Origin: Rhizobium subbaraonis | GTDB taxonomy: Bacteria; Pseudomonadota; Alphaproteobacteria; Rhizobiales; Rhizobiaceae | Assembly (NCBI RefSeq): GCF_900220975.1 | Contig: NZ_OBQD01000011.1 | Location: 62,001 to 126,000 of the forward strand | DNA length: 64,000 bases | Direction: 5' to 3' | Shown: positions 25,405 to 33,725 of the stretch, piece by piece | How the letters are laid out: the number at the start of each line of letters is the position of its first letter | Position numbering within the stretch: position 1 is the stretch's first letter | Program-made: the position numbers and the translations under genes | The notes under the pieces: model-generated | What the model was told of the DNA's origin: nothing | The model's database searches: none | What the model saw: the letters and a program-made list of their open reading frames with translations, nothing else

Positions 25405-27459
25405 TCACGTTCCCCCGGACGCTCCGCCTTCGGCAGCGGCCTGGGCTGCGGCGTCGGCCTGGCGCTTGTAGAGCGCCGCCGCCGCCGCTTCCTTTTCCTC
25501 CCCGCCGACCTGGAAGGTGGGCTGGGCGAACGAGATGTCGTTTTCCGCAAAGGCCTGCGTGATCATCGTGTAGGCACGGCGCCTTATCGCCGTCTGCTCG
25601 CCTGTCGGTCGTGCGGTAAAGCCGAAGCTGATCTCGATTCCAAACTCGCCGATCTGCTCGACGCCCTTCAACTTCAAAGGCTTGATGAAGTGCGGTCCGA
25701 GTTCCGGATCCTCCAGCAGTTGTTTGCCGATCTCCTTGGCAATCTTGCCGACTTTGTTGATGTCGGTCTTGAACGGCACGCGGATGCGGAACTTGTCGAC
25801 CACCCAGTCGCGGCTACCGTTGCGGATGGCGCCCAACTCGCCAAAGGGGACGGTGAAGACCGAACCACGGTGGTGCCTGAGGCGGATAGAGCGCAGGCTG
25901 AAGGATTCCACCACGCCGTTATAGCTGCCGCTTTCGATCCATTCGCCCACGCGGAAGGCGTCGTCCATCAGGTAGAAAACGCCGCTGACGATATCCTTGA
26001 CGAGGGTCTGCGAGCCGAAACCGATGGCCACGCCGAAAATGCCGGCGCCTGCGATGATGGGACCGATCTGGACGCCCATTTCGGCAAGCACGGTCATGGC
26101 GGCAACGCAGATGAGGACGGCTGCCAGCGCGTTGCGGAAGATCGGCAGCAGCGTGCGCAGGCGTGCGCGCCGGGCGGCCACGTCAGGAGCGAGGCCGACG
26201 TCGCTCTCGGCGGAAGGCAGCCTGCTGTCAATGTAGGATTTGGCAAGCTGCCAGGCCAAATCGGCGATCAGCAGGATGATGACGCTCTTGAACAGCCCAT
26301 AGATCAGTGTCTGGAGAAACGGATTGTCGCGCGCGATGACGTTCGGATTGTAGCGCCAGACAAGGCCGAGCCAGCCGAGCGCGAGCAGGATGATGATGGC
26401 CCGGACGCCTCTGACAAGCAGGACCATGCGCGGCGAGTTGACGGCGTTTTCGCTCCAGCGCGTCAGAGCAAAGGCGCTGGTGACGCGTTCCGCGCCCAAA
26501 AGGATCCTGGGAAGGACGACTGCGTAGATGCCGATCCAGAAGAAACCGCTGAGATTGACGCACCAAAGCAGCCACAGGGCTGCAAGATACAGGGACGCGA
26601 CGATGTTGCCGGTGCGCGTCGGCGGATTGCCCTTCCGATCAAACGGCCGGTGCCAGATCGTTTCCAGGGCGACGAGGAATAGCGCCAGCGAAAAAAGGTA
26701 GACGATCACTGCGCGCGCATCGGGATTGACGCCCAGCGGACGGCACATGGACCAGATCGCGATGCCGATGGCAAGAACGGCGGCGAAGATCCGGATGCGG
26801 CTGTAGTGAAAACGCGAGGTACCGCCAACATCCATCGAAATGCGGCAGAACCCCATGGCAAGCCGATAAGCGATGATCGATAGCAGGGAATAGAGCACGA
26901 CGACGCGCAGCAGCGGCGGCCAATTGACGGCAAAGAAGATGAACGCCGATGCCACGGTGAACACGATCAGCGGACCGAATTGCGCGTAGGCCTGCGCCAG
27001 AGCGGGGCTTTCGAACTTTGTCCTGTGCAGCGTCCGGCGAAACAGCCACTCGAATGCCGCGCCGACACAGACGATTCCGAGCAGAAGGATGGCGGCGGGA
27101 GCAAATCCGTGTTCGCTTGCCTGCTGGCGAACGCGGGCAGCCGCATTCGCGATCTCCGACGGAACGGTCGGAACGGCGGCACGCAAGGCATGAAAACGGG
27201 AGCGGGCCTGCGCCTCAATGTCCTCGACCGCAAGCGTGGCCTCCTGCTCGGCCGTTTCCAGCCTCGTAGCCGGCTTGTTTTGTAGCCAGGTCTTCACCTC
27301 GGGGTCATCCAGCAGCTTCAGAAGCTGGGCGACCTTTTCGGGGGGCGGGGCAACGGCAGGTGCATTGCCGGCAGAGCTGGACTGCGCCATCACCGGGATC
27401 GCGCCAAGCACCATGAGACAAAAGAGGAGCGAGGACAGAAATGCTGGCAACTTCGACAT
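25405..27459 (-). CDS. Large MscS-type mechanosensitive channel with signal peptide
   Basis: 684-residue inner-membrane protein. A cleavable signal peptide (about 1-25, ending VMAQS) and a periplasmic domain of about 95 residues precede some ten or more membrane helices; the pore-lining TM3-like helix is GAGIFGVAIGFGSQTLVKDI (about 471-490), followed by the MscS beta domain (VGEWIESGSYNGVVE) and a cytoplasmic alpha-beta domain. The Ala-rich C-terminus is low complexity. Such large MscS relatives release solutes on osmotic downshift or sense envelope tension. The start at 27459 follows AAGGGGCAGGG. Transcribed alone, convergent with rpoH2. Confidence 0.9.
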   Translation of the reverse strand: MSKLPAFLSSLLFCLMVLGAIPVMAQSSSAGNAPAVAPPPEKVAQLLKLLDDPEVKTWLQNKPATRLETAEQEATLAVEDIEAQARSRFHALRAAVPTVPSEIANAAARVRQQASEHGFAPAAILLLGIVCVGAAFEWLFRRTLHRTKFESPALAQAYAQFGPLIVFTVASAFIFFAVNWPPLLRVVVLYSLLSIIAYRLAMGFCRISMDVGGTSRFHYSRIRIFAAVLAIGIAIWSMCRPLGVNPDARAVIVYLFSLALFLVALETIWHRPFDRKGNPPTRTGNIVASLYLAALWLLWCVNLSGFFWIGIYAVVLPRILLGAERVTSAFALTRWSENAVNSPRMVLLVRGVRAIIILLALGWLGLVWRYNPNVIARDNPFLQTLIYGLFKSVIILLIADLAWQLAKSYIDSRLPSAESDVGLAPDVAARRARLRTLLPIFRNALAAVLICVAAMTVLAEMGVQIGPIIAGAGIFGVAIGFGSQTLVKDIVSGVFYLMDDAFRVGEWIESGSYNGVVESFSLRSIRLRHHRGSVFTVPFGELGAIRNGSRDWVVDKFRIRVPFKTDINKVGKIAKEIGKQLLEDPELGPHFIKPLKLKGVEQIGEFGIEISFGFTARPTGEQTAIRRRAYTMITQAFAENDISFAQPTFQVGGEEKEAAAAALYKRQADAAAQAAAEGGASGGT

Positions 27460-27589
27460 GAAACCCTGCCCCTTCGACTAACTTACGGAAAGTCACTCTG
27501 CCTGCCGCGTCTTGCGAGCGGGAGTATTTAACTAGCATTTACGGGGGGAAAGCCGGAAGACGCAATCGAGGTACCGGCTAAACTGATTG

Positions 27590-27609
27590 GCGAGCGCCGA
27601 AGCGCTCGC
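27590..27609 (-). terminator. Hairpin just after the M48 protease gene
   Basis: A 7-bp stem (GCGAGCG at 27590-27596 and CGCTCGC at 27603-27609) with a 6-nt loop lies immediately beyond the protease stop codon. It lacks a T-tract on the minus strand, so it may protect the transcript end rather than terminate by itself. Confidence 0.4.
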
Positions 27610-27611
27610 GG

Positions 27612-29129
27612 CTATTCGGTAATGATCTTCACCTTGTCGCCGGGCTTGACGGTGCTCGTCGCGGTCAGGGCGTTGATGAGGCGGAACAGGTCGAGTTTGC
27701 GGTCCGTTCCCATCATCCGGGCGGCCAGGGACGCAACGGTATCGCCCGGTCGCGCGGTGACGATGCGCACGCGCAGTGGCTTCAGCGACGCCACTTCCTG
27801 CGCTGTCAACTGGCGGAAGGAACCGCGCAGCACGTTTGCTGTCGGCTCCAGCGCCGGCGAGCCCTGCGGGACTGCCGTGAGGAAGCGGTAGATCTGGTCG
27901 CCGATACGGATCACGGTGACATCGAACTCCCAGCGATCCGCCGCCGCGCGCGCTGTCGCGGCCTCCAGTCCGTTCACCGAGATCGGCCGGATCGTCTCTG
28001 GTTTCAGGCCGGTGACCCAGCCGCTGGAGATGTAGTTCACCAAGCTCTGGCGCTGGTTGTCGGCGACGCCGTCGAAGCGGATGGCAATGTCCCCGGGACC
28101 GGTCGCAAGCACCGCATCCGCCTTGTTGTCGATCTGGAAGCCCTGGGGCACGTCGAAGCGGATGCCGAGCTTTCCGTGCAGGAAGGTCTGGCCGCGGACA
28201 TACCCCTCCTGAGGGCTGTCGCCGTAGAGCAGGCCGTCGATGCCGGCAAGGTAGTAATCCCGGCCGCGGTCGCCCACCGAACCCTCAGCGCCAAAGGCGC
28301 GCGCATGGCGTCGCGCCAGCTCGACGCGCTGGGGGGCGTTCGGGTGGCTGGAAAGGAAGTCGAGGCTCTGGTCCGATTCCGGATCGACGGACGTGAACTG
28401 GCCGTAAGCCGCCATGCTGTCGAGGAAGCGCGCGGCCGCATAGGGGTCGTAGCCAGCTTCGCCGAGCATACGCACCCCGATGACGTCGGCCTGAAGTTCC
28501 TGGTTGCGCGAGAAGGCGGCAAGCCGCAGTTTACCCCGGGCGAGCGCCTGCTTGCCGGCGATGTTGCTGGAAAGTACCTCGGCCACAACCCGGCTGGCAA
28601 TGACTTCGGCTTCTTCCTTCTTCTGCCGCTCGATGCCGTGATTGGCTGTGACGTGGGCCATCTCGTGCGAGAGGACCGCAGCGACTTCGGAGGCGTCGTT
28701 CGCGAGCGCCAGCAGCCCGCGCGTGACATAGAGATAGCCGCCCGGAAGCGCGAAGGCGTTGATCGCCGGCGAATTCAGGATCGTGATGCGGTAGGACTGG
28801 TTCGGGTTCTCCGACACCGCCGTCAGCGCGCCGGCAATGCGCGCGACAAGGCGCTCGGTCTTGGCGTCCTTGTACTCGCCGCCATAGCTCGCGACGATGC
28901 GCGGATGTTCGCGCGCGCCCATGGCCGCGCGGGGATCATTTTTCTGGACCTCGTCGACGATCTGCGGGTTGGACGACGGCGCCACCGTCGGCTCGTAGGT
29001 CTGCTCGAGCGCCGACTGGCAGGCGGTCAGAAGGCCGGCGAGCAAAAGCACCAGCCCGGCGCGTGTGGCCGCCGACCTGCGTTTCCTACCCTGCACTGCG
29101 TGCCGAACCTCGCCCAGCATTCGCCCCAT
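27612..29129 (-). CDS. M48 family metalloprotease lipoprotein with LysM domain
   Basis: 505-residue zinc protease anchored as a lipoprotein. The lipobox LTAC places the lipidated Cys at residue 37; the catalytic HEMAH motif is at 155-159 and the third zinc ligand Glu211 lies in NQELQAD. The C-terminal segment from about residue 450 (TARPGDTVASLAARMM) is a LysM peptidoglycan-binding domain. This architecture matches BepA-like periplasmic proteases that maintain outer-membrane protein quality. The start at 29129 gives a normal signal; ATG 29120 is also possible. The open frame continuing to 29843 is only the complement of thiQ and was excluded. Confidence 0.9.
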   Translation of the reverse strand: MGRMLGEVRHAVQGRKRRSAATRAGLVLLLAGLLTACQSALEQTYEPTVAPSSNPQIVDEVQKNDPRAAMGAREHPRIVASYGGEYKDAKTERLVARIAGALTAVSENPNQSYRITILNSPAINAFALPGGYLYVTRGLLALANDASEVAAVLSHEMAHVTANHGIERQKKEEAEVIASRVVAEVLSSNIAGKQALARGKLRLAAFSRNQELQADVIGVRMLGEAGYDPYAAARFLDSMAAYGQFTSVDPESDQSLDFLSSHPNAPQRVELARRHARAFGAEGSVGDRGRDYYLAGIDGLLYGDSPQEGYVRGQTFLHGKLGIRFDVPQGFQIDNKADAVLATGPGDIAIRFDGVADNQRQSLVNYISSGWVTGLKPETIRPISVNGLEAATARAAADRWEFDVTVIRIGDQIYRFLTAVPQGSPALEPTANVLRGSFRQLTAQEVASLKPLRVRIVTARPGDTVASLAARMMGTDRKLDLFRLINALTATSTVKPGDKVKIITE

Positions 29130-29400
29130 GCCCTTTCGCAAGCACTGTCTATTCCAGAAAGCAGTTCGCGCTTCGACATTCGGACCGTAACCGATTCGAC
29201 GTCGAAGAACCTCGTCTGTTCGGAATGATTTACGGCTGTCCGACATATCGGGCGCTGGCCCGATCGATCCTGTCCGGACCCTTAGCCGAGAGATAGACGC
29301 CACGCCCCTTGCCGGCAACTCCCGATTCCAGAATCGCCTTCCGATGTGGCTGCGGTGACACAGCGGGGCGTCCAAAATAAGGCAACGGCGTCGAAAACCA

Positions 29401-30141
29401 TTATCTATCAATGCCGAGGAAGTCGTTGAGCGCCGGCAACCGGCGATGCGCAAGGAAGGTTTCGAGGGGGGCGACGAGGGCAATCGAGCCGCGGTCGATG
29501 AACATCGCCCGGTCGGCCAGGCGCTGCACGTCGTCGAGTTGATGGGTGATGAAGAGCAGCGTGCTGTTCGTCTCTGCGCGCAATTGCGCAAGCAGCGCGG
29601 CCATGTCGGCGCGCATGGCCGGGTCCAGGGCGGCAAACGGCTCGTCGAGGAGCAGGATGGGCCGCCGGCGCACGAGCGCGCGTGCGAGCGCGACCCTTTG
29701 CCGCTCCCCGCCGGAAAGCTGCGCGGGTTTGCGCTGCCCAAACCCGCCAAGGCCGACGCGGGACAGGGCCTCGTCCACGCGGCCGCGGCCACCGGCGTCC
29801 AGGCGTAAAGACGGATCGATGCCGAGTCCCACGTTCTGTTCAACCGTCAGATGAGCGAAGAGATTGTTCTCCTGAAAGACGATCGAAACGGGGCGTTCCG
29901 CGGGGTCGCGATCGCCCATGTCCTTGCCGAAGACCTCGACGCTGCCGGACCGGATCGGCTGGAAGCCGGCGATGACGTTGAATAGCGTCGACTTGCCGGC
30001 CCCCGACGGGCCGGTGACAGCGACAGACGCGCCCTGGGGGACCGTGCAATCGAAGACGAGGTTCTTGTCCTTGAACGACACTGTGGCCGCTGCAAGACGG
30101 ATGGCGGGGATATCGGGCTTAGGGCTCGACGGCTCAGGCAT
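29401..30141 (-). CDS. thiQ: Thiamine ABC transporter ATP-binding protein
   Basis: 246-residue ABC ATPase. Walker A GPSGAGKS, signature LSGGERQRVALARAL and Walker B ILLLDEPFAALDP are intact. It overlaps the end of thiP by 8 bp and is the last gene of thiB-thiP-thiQ, so it powers uptake of thiamine, thiamine monophosphate or thiamine pyrophosphate. The TPP riboswitch at the head of the operon supports the substrate. Confidence 0.94.
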   Translation of the reverse strand: MPEPSSPKPDIPAIRLAAATVSFKDKNLVFDCTVPQGASVAVTGPSGAGKSTLFNVIAGFQPIRSGSVEVFGKDMGDRDPAERPVSIVFQENNLFAHLTVEQNVGLGIDPSLRLDAGGRGRVDEALSRVGLGGFGQRKPAQLSGGERQRVALARALVRRRPILLLDEPFAALDPAMRADMAALLAQLRAETNSTLLFITHQLDDVQRLADRAMFIDRGSIALVAPLETFLAHRRLPALNDFLGIDR

Positions 30142-31747
30142 CGTGTTTCTTCGTGGCCTTTTCAGACGTGGTGGAGGGGAGGGTCAGCAGCAGGCAGACG
30201 ATGCCGAGAAGCAGCGCGATACCGGCAGCGTCGGCTGTGCGATAGCTGCCCATGCGGCTGTAAAGCAGCCACGGCAGGGTGACGATGCCGTCGGCACCGA
30301 AGATCGCCACAGCGCTCAGGTCGCCGAGCGACAACGCCATGGCGAAGGCGAAAGCCGTCATCAGCGGACGCCGCAATGCAGGCAGGTCTATCCAGCGGAT
30401 ACGATTCCAGGCGGTCACGCCGAGGCTGACCGACAGGCGCCCCGTGCGGGCGACATGGGTGCGATAGGCCGGCGCAAGCACGCGAACGACGAAGGGCAGC
30501 GCCATCAGCGCATTGATGACGACGACGACGAAGGGTGCAAAGCGCGCCGGGCCGCCAAGACCGCGCAGCGTCAGGAACCATCCGGTCGCCACCACGACCG
30601 GCGGCACCAGCAGGATGAGCGAACTCGCCGCCTGCAGGCCGCCCGCGAGAAGGCGGAGCGGTGTTTGCGGGCGGTTTTCCGAGGCGGGGGCGATGGCCAC
30701 GGTCGGAATGGCGATGACGAGGCAGAGCGTGGCGGAGGCGAGCGAAATCAGGAGGCTGGTGATCAGCGCCCGGTGCAGCAGCGGATCTGCAGCCAGTCGC
30801 GGCAGGTCGGCAGCAAGGCCCGATCCCACGACGGCAAGCAGCGGGGCTGCGGTAAAAGCTGTGAAAGCTCCGATCGTCAGCCCATCCGTCACCCGCGCGC
30901 GCGCGCCGTCGAAGCGGCGGATGGCGCGGCCGGTCGTCGGTGCTTCTTCGGCCGGCGTGCCGAGCATGCGCAGGACGAGCAGGAGCGTGCCCGTGAGCAG
31001 GATCTGCAAGGCTGAAAGGATCACGGCACGTGGCGCGTCGAAGTCGAAACGAAGCGCCTGGTAGATGGCGACCTCAATCGTGGTGGCGGCCGGTCCGCCG
31101 CCGAGGGTGAGAACGATCGTGAAGCTGGTGGCGCAGAGCATGAAGATGAGGCCGGCTACGCCCGGTAGCAGGCCGCGCATGACCGGCCATTCGATCAGGC
31201 GGAACACGGCGCCTGACCGCATGCCCAGATTGGCGGAGGTCAGCCAGTACTCGGCCGGAATGCGCTCCAGGCCGGCGAGCAGCAGGCGCACCGCCAGCGG
31301 CAGGTTGAAGAAGACGTGGGCGATAAGAATTCCTGCGAGGCCGTAGACGCTGACGGGATTTGCGAGCCCCATTGCTGCCAGAAGCTCGTTGACGACACCG
31401 CGGCGGCCCCACACCTCGACGATGCCGAGCGCGGCCACGAGGGCGGGCAGACCGAGGGGAAGGGCGGAGAGGCGGATGATCCAGCTTCTGCCGGCAAATG
31501 CGCGGCGGCGTGCCAGGGCGCGTGCCACCGGAACGGCAAGCAGCACCGACAAGAGCGTCGAAAGCCCCGCCTGCAGGAGCGTGAAGCGCGTGATGCGGAG
31601 GAGATAGGCATCGAACAGCGTGCCGCCCACCCTGTCCTGTGCATGGAGCAGAAGCATGCCGGTTGCGACACCGGCGAACAGCACGATGAAGGCGAGCGTG
31701 AACCCGCCCGCTCCCGTGATCGCCCTGCGCTCGCGCGTCGTATACAT
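30134..31747 (-). CDS. thiP: Thiamine ABC transporter permease
   Basis: 537-residue fused permease with about 12 membrane helices and two binding-protein-dependent transport domains, one in each half, as in other ThiP and iron FbpB-type permeases. The first half contains NLPLAVRLLLAGLERIPAEYW and the second half contains LSVSLGVTAWNRIRWIDLPALRRPL, the coupling-helix (EAA) regions. It follows thiB after a 56-bp gap with a hairpin and overlaps thiQ. Confidence 0.93.
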   Translation of the reverse strand: MYTTRERRAITGAGGFTLAFIVLFAGVATGMLLLHAQDRVGGTLFDAYLLRITRFTLLQAGLSTLLSVLLAVPVARALARRRAFAGRSWIIRLSALPLGLPALVAALGIVEVWGRRGVVNELLAAMGLANPVSVYGLAGILIAHVFFNLPLAVRLLLAGLERIPAEYWLTSANLGMRSGAVFRLIEWPVMRGLLPGVAGLIFMLCATSFTIVLTLGGGPAATTIEVAIYQALRFDFDAPRAVILSALQILLTGTLLLVLRMLGTPAEEAPTTGRAIRRFDGARARVTDGLTIGAFTAFTAAPLLAVVGSGLAADLPRLAADPLLHRALITSLLISLASATLCLVIAIPTVAIAPASENRPQTPLRLLAGGLQAASSLILLVPPVVVATGWFLTLRGLGGPARFAPFVVVVINALMALPFVVRVLAPAYRTHVARTGRLSVSLGVTAWNRIRWIDLPALRRPLMTAFAFAMALSLGDLSAVAIFGADGIVTLPWLLYSRMGSYRTADAAGIALLLGIVCLLLTLPSTTSEKATKKHDA

Positions 31748-31763
31748 GCCGTGCCCCGAAATG

Positions 31764-31792
31764 CAGCGGCCGTTTCAGTGCCCCGGCCGCTG
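31764..31792 (-). other. Intercistronic hairpin between thiB and thiP
   Basis: A 9-bp stem (CAGCGGCCG at 31764-31772 with CGGCCGCTG at 31784-31792, 11-nt loop) fills most of the gap after the thiB stop. Such hairpins often stabilise the upstream binding-protein mRNA or attenuate read-through, giving more ThiB than ThiP; here that role is inferred. Confidence 0.5.
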
Positions 31793-31803
31793 GCGTACGA
31801 TCC

Positions 31804-32814
31804 TTACTTCGCGCTCATCGCCGCCAGCCACTCGTCGATCCAGGCCTTGCGATTGGCCGCGACCTCGTCGGCGGAGTAGAGGAAGGTATGTTCAGGCTTC
31901 ACGAGCTTGTCGAAGGCCGCGGGAAGCGGCTCCTTTGTGGCCGCCACCGGCATCATCCAGTTGGTCTCGGGGATGATGGACTGGAAGTCGGGGCCGGTCA
32001 TGAAGGCGAGGAACTTGCGCGCCAGTTCCGGATCGTGCGACGTTTTCGTCATGCCGCCGACCTCGATCTGCACGTAGTGGCCTTCAGAAAACGCAGCTGC
32101 CTGATAGCGCTCGGTGTCTTCGGCGACCATGTGGTAGGCGGGCGAGGTCGTATACGACAGCACCATCGGCGCCTCGCCCTTGGTGAAGAGGCCATAGGCT
32201 TCCGACCAGCCGGGCGTAACCGTCAGCACGCGATCCTTCAGCTTCGTCCAGGCGTCGGCGGCCTTGTCACCGTAGACGGACTTCACCCACAGGAGCAGGC
32301 CGAGGCCGGGCGTGGACGTGCGCGGATCCTCGATGACGATCTTCTCGTTGGGATCGCCCTCCACCAGGTCCTTCAAGCTCTTCGGCGGGTTCTTCAGGGT
32401 CTCGGTATCGTAGACGACGGCGAAATGGCCGTAGTCGTAGGGAAGGAAGGTGTCGTCGGCAAAGTTTCCGGGGACCGTCAGGGCTTCCGGCGAAAGCTGA
32501 TGGGGCGTAAAGAGGCCGGTCGCCTTGGCTTCGGCCACGAGATTGGTATCGAGGCCGAGCACGATATCGGCCTTGGTGCCTTCGCCTTCCAGCTTGAGAC
32601 GGGTCAGCAGCTCGACGCCGTCGGCAACGCCCACCCATTCGACCTTACAGTCGCAGGTCTTCTCGAATTCGGCGGCCACTTTCGCCCCCGGCCCCCATTC
32701 GGTGACGAAGCTTTCATAGGTGTAGATCGACAGCGTCTTTTCGGCTGCAAGCGCCGGCAGGGTTGCGGATGTCGCTGCGAAAAGCATAAGGGCGATGAGT
32801 GTGGTCCTGCGCAT
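31804..32814 (-). CDS. thiB: Thiamine ABC transporter periplasmic binding protein
   Basis: 336-residue periplasmic solute-binding protein of the TbpA/ThiB family. A Sec signal peptide (about residues 1-24, ending PALAA) is followed by [18 protein letters not shown], characteristic of thiamine-binding proteins, and by [16 protein letters not shown] and the [10 protein letters not shown] segment. The start at 32814 has an AGGAG site 6 bp upstream; the longer frame to 32835 is less likely. First gene of the operon under the TPP riboswitch. Confidence 0.94.
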   Translation of the reverse strand: MRRTTLIALMLFAATSATLPALAAEKTLSIYTYESFVTEWGPGAKVAAEFEKTCDCKVEWVGVADGVELLTRLKLEGEGTKADIVLGLDTNLVAEAKATGLFTPHQLSPEALTVPGNFADDTFLPYDYGHFAVVYDTETLKNPPKSLKDLVEGDPNEKIVIEDPRTSTPGLGLLLWVKSVYGDKAADAWTKLKDRVLTVTPGWSEAYGLFTKGEAPMVLSYTTSPAYHMVAEDTERYQAAAFSEGHYVQIEVGGMTKTSHDPELARKFLAFMTGPDFQSIIPETNWMMPVAATKEPLPAAFDKLVKPEHTFLYSADEVAANRKAWIDEWLAAMSAK

Positions 32815-32865
32815 CGGCGCCTCCTTCAAATCCATATGAACGGGAATAGGCGCTGAGTGAGCCGT

Positions 32866-32957
32866 CTAATCCCTCCGCCGGTACAAACCGGATCAGGTTC
32901 CGCGGGTTGGCAGATGCCTCTCAGCCTTTCGTTTTGTGAACGAAGGCACCCCGTTAG
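32866..32957 (-). promoter_or_regulatory. TPP riboswitch (THI element) upstream of thiBPQ
   Basis: Read on the minus strand, the conserved thi-box parts appear in order: GGGGTGCC, then GGCTGAGAGG, then the ACCCGCGGAACCTGATCCGG core, and finally the closing arm GTACCGGCGGAGGGATTAG. This is the standard thiamine-pyrophosphate aptamer, with a variable stem (ACGAAAGG side). It ends about 50 bp before the thiB start, so binding of TPP would lower importer expression by masking the ribosome-binding site or terminating transcription. Confidence 0.95.
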
Positions 32958-33059
32958 AGCGAGAGCAAGCATTAGTCCCAGCGGGCAGCGCTTGCAAGCG
33001 GCTTGGCGGGTCGGAAAGGCGTTTCCATTCGCGGGCGACATGCGCTAGACGGTGTGCCC

Positions 33060-33722
33060 ATGACGATTGCCGCCACTGACCAGCTTTTTGTCGTTCTCCT
33101 CGGGGGAGCGCTCGAACCGACCCCTCGGTTCAGGGCGATGGTGGACGGCGCGCGCTTCATCGCCGCCGACGGCGGAATTCGCCATGCCGCCGCACTCGGC
33201 ATCACGCCGGAAGTCTGGGTCGGCGACTTCGATTCCTCGTCTGCCGCGGAGATGCGGGCGTGGGCACAGGTGCCGCGCGAACCCTATCCCGTCGCCAAGA
33301 ATGCGACGGACGGCGAGATCGCCGTCGGCGCCGCGCTGGATCGGGGCGCCACACGGCTGATCCTGGCCGGTTCGCTGGGCGGAGAGCGCAGCGATCATGC
33401 GCTGATGCATCTTCTGCATGCCGCCGCCCTCCGGGAGGCGGGCGTAGACGTCATGCTCACCTCCGGCACGGAGGAAGCCTGGCCGCTAGCGGCCGGGCGA
33501 ACCGCGGTCGAGCTGCCGGCGAAAAGTCTCTTCTCGGTCCTCGGCCTCACCGCGCTCTGTGGACTTTCCATCGAGAACGTTCGCTATCCGCTGCACGGCT
33601 TCGACCTGGCGTTCGGCTCGTCGCGCACCGTTTCCAACGTGGCGCTTGGCTGCGTCACGATCACCCTCGATTCCGGCCGGGCAATCCTTCTTTCCCGGCC
33701 GCAAGATTTTTCAGGAGCCTGA
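33060..33722 (+). CDS. thiN: Thiamine pyrophosphokinase
   Basis: 220-residue enzyme that makes thiamine pyrophosphate from thiamine and ATP. The catalytic N-terminal domain shows ADGGIRHAAALGITPEVWVGDFDS and NATDGEIAVGAAL, followed by GSLGGERSDHALMHLL; the smaller C-terminal thiamin-binding domain has GLSIENVRYPL and the TVSNVA motif. It is divergent from the thiBPQ operon, linking uptake with activation. The start at 33060 places the first strand correctly. Confidence 0.94.
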   Translation: MTIAATDQLFVVLLGGALEPTPRFRAMVDGARFIAADGGIRHAAALGITPEVWVGDFDSSSAAEMRAWAQVPREPYPVAKNATDGEIAVGAALDRGATRLILAGSLGGERSDHALMHLLHAAALREAGVDVMLTSGTEEAWPLAAGRTAVELPAKSLFSVLGLTALCGLSIENVRYPLHGFDLAFGSSRTVSNVALGCVTITLDSGRAILLSRPQDFSGA

Positions 33723-33725
33723 CGC

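Noticed and set aside
29130-29843. N-terminal extension of the M48 protease through thiQ
   Set aside because: The extra sequence is the out-of-frame reading of the thiQ region on the same strand and precedes a normal lipoprotein signal, so the protease starts at 29129 or 29120.
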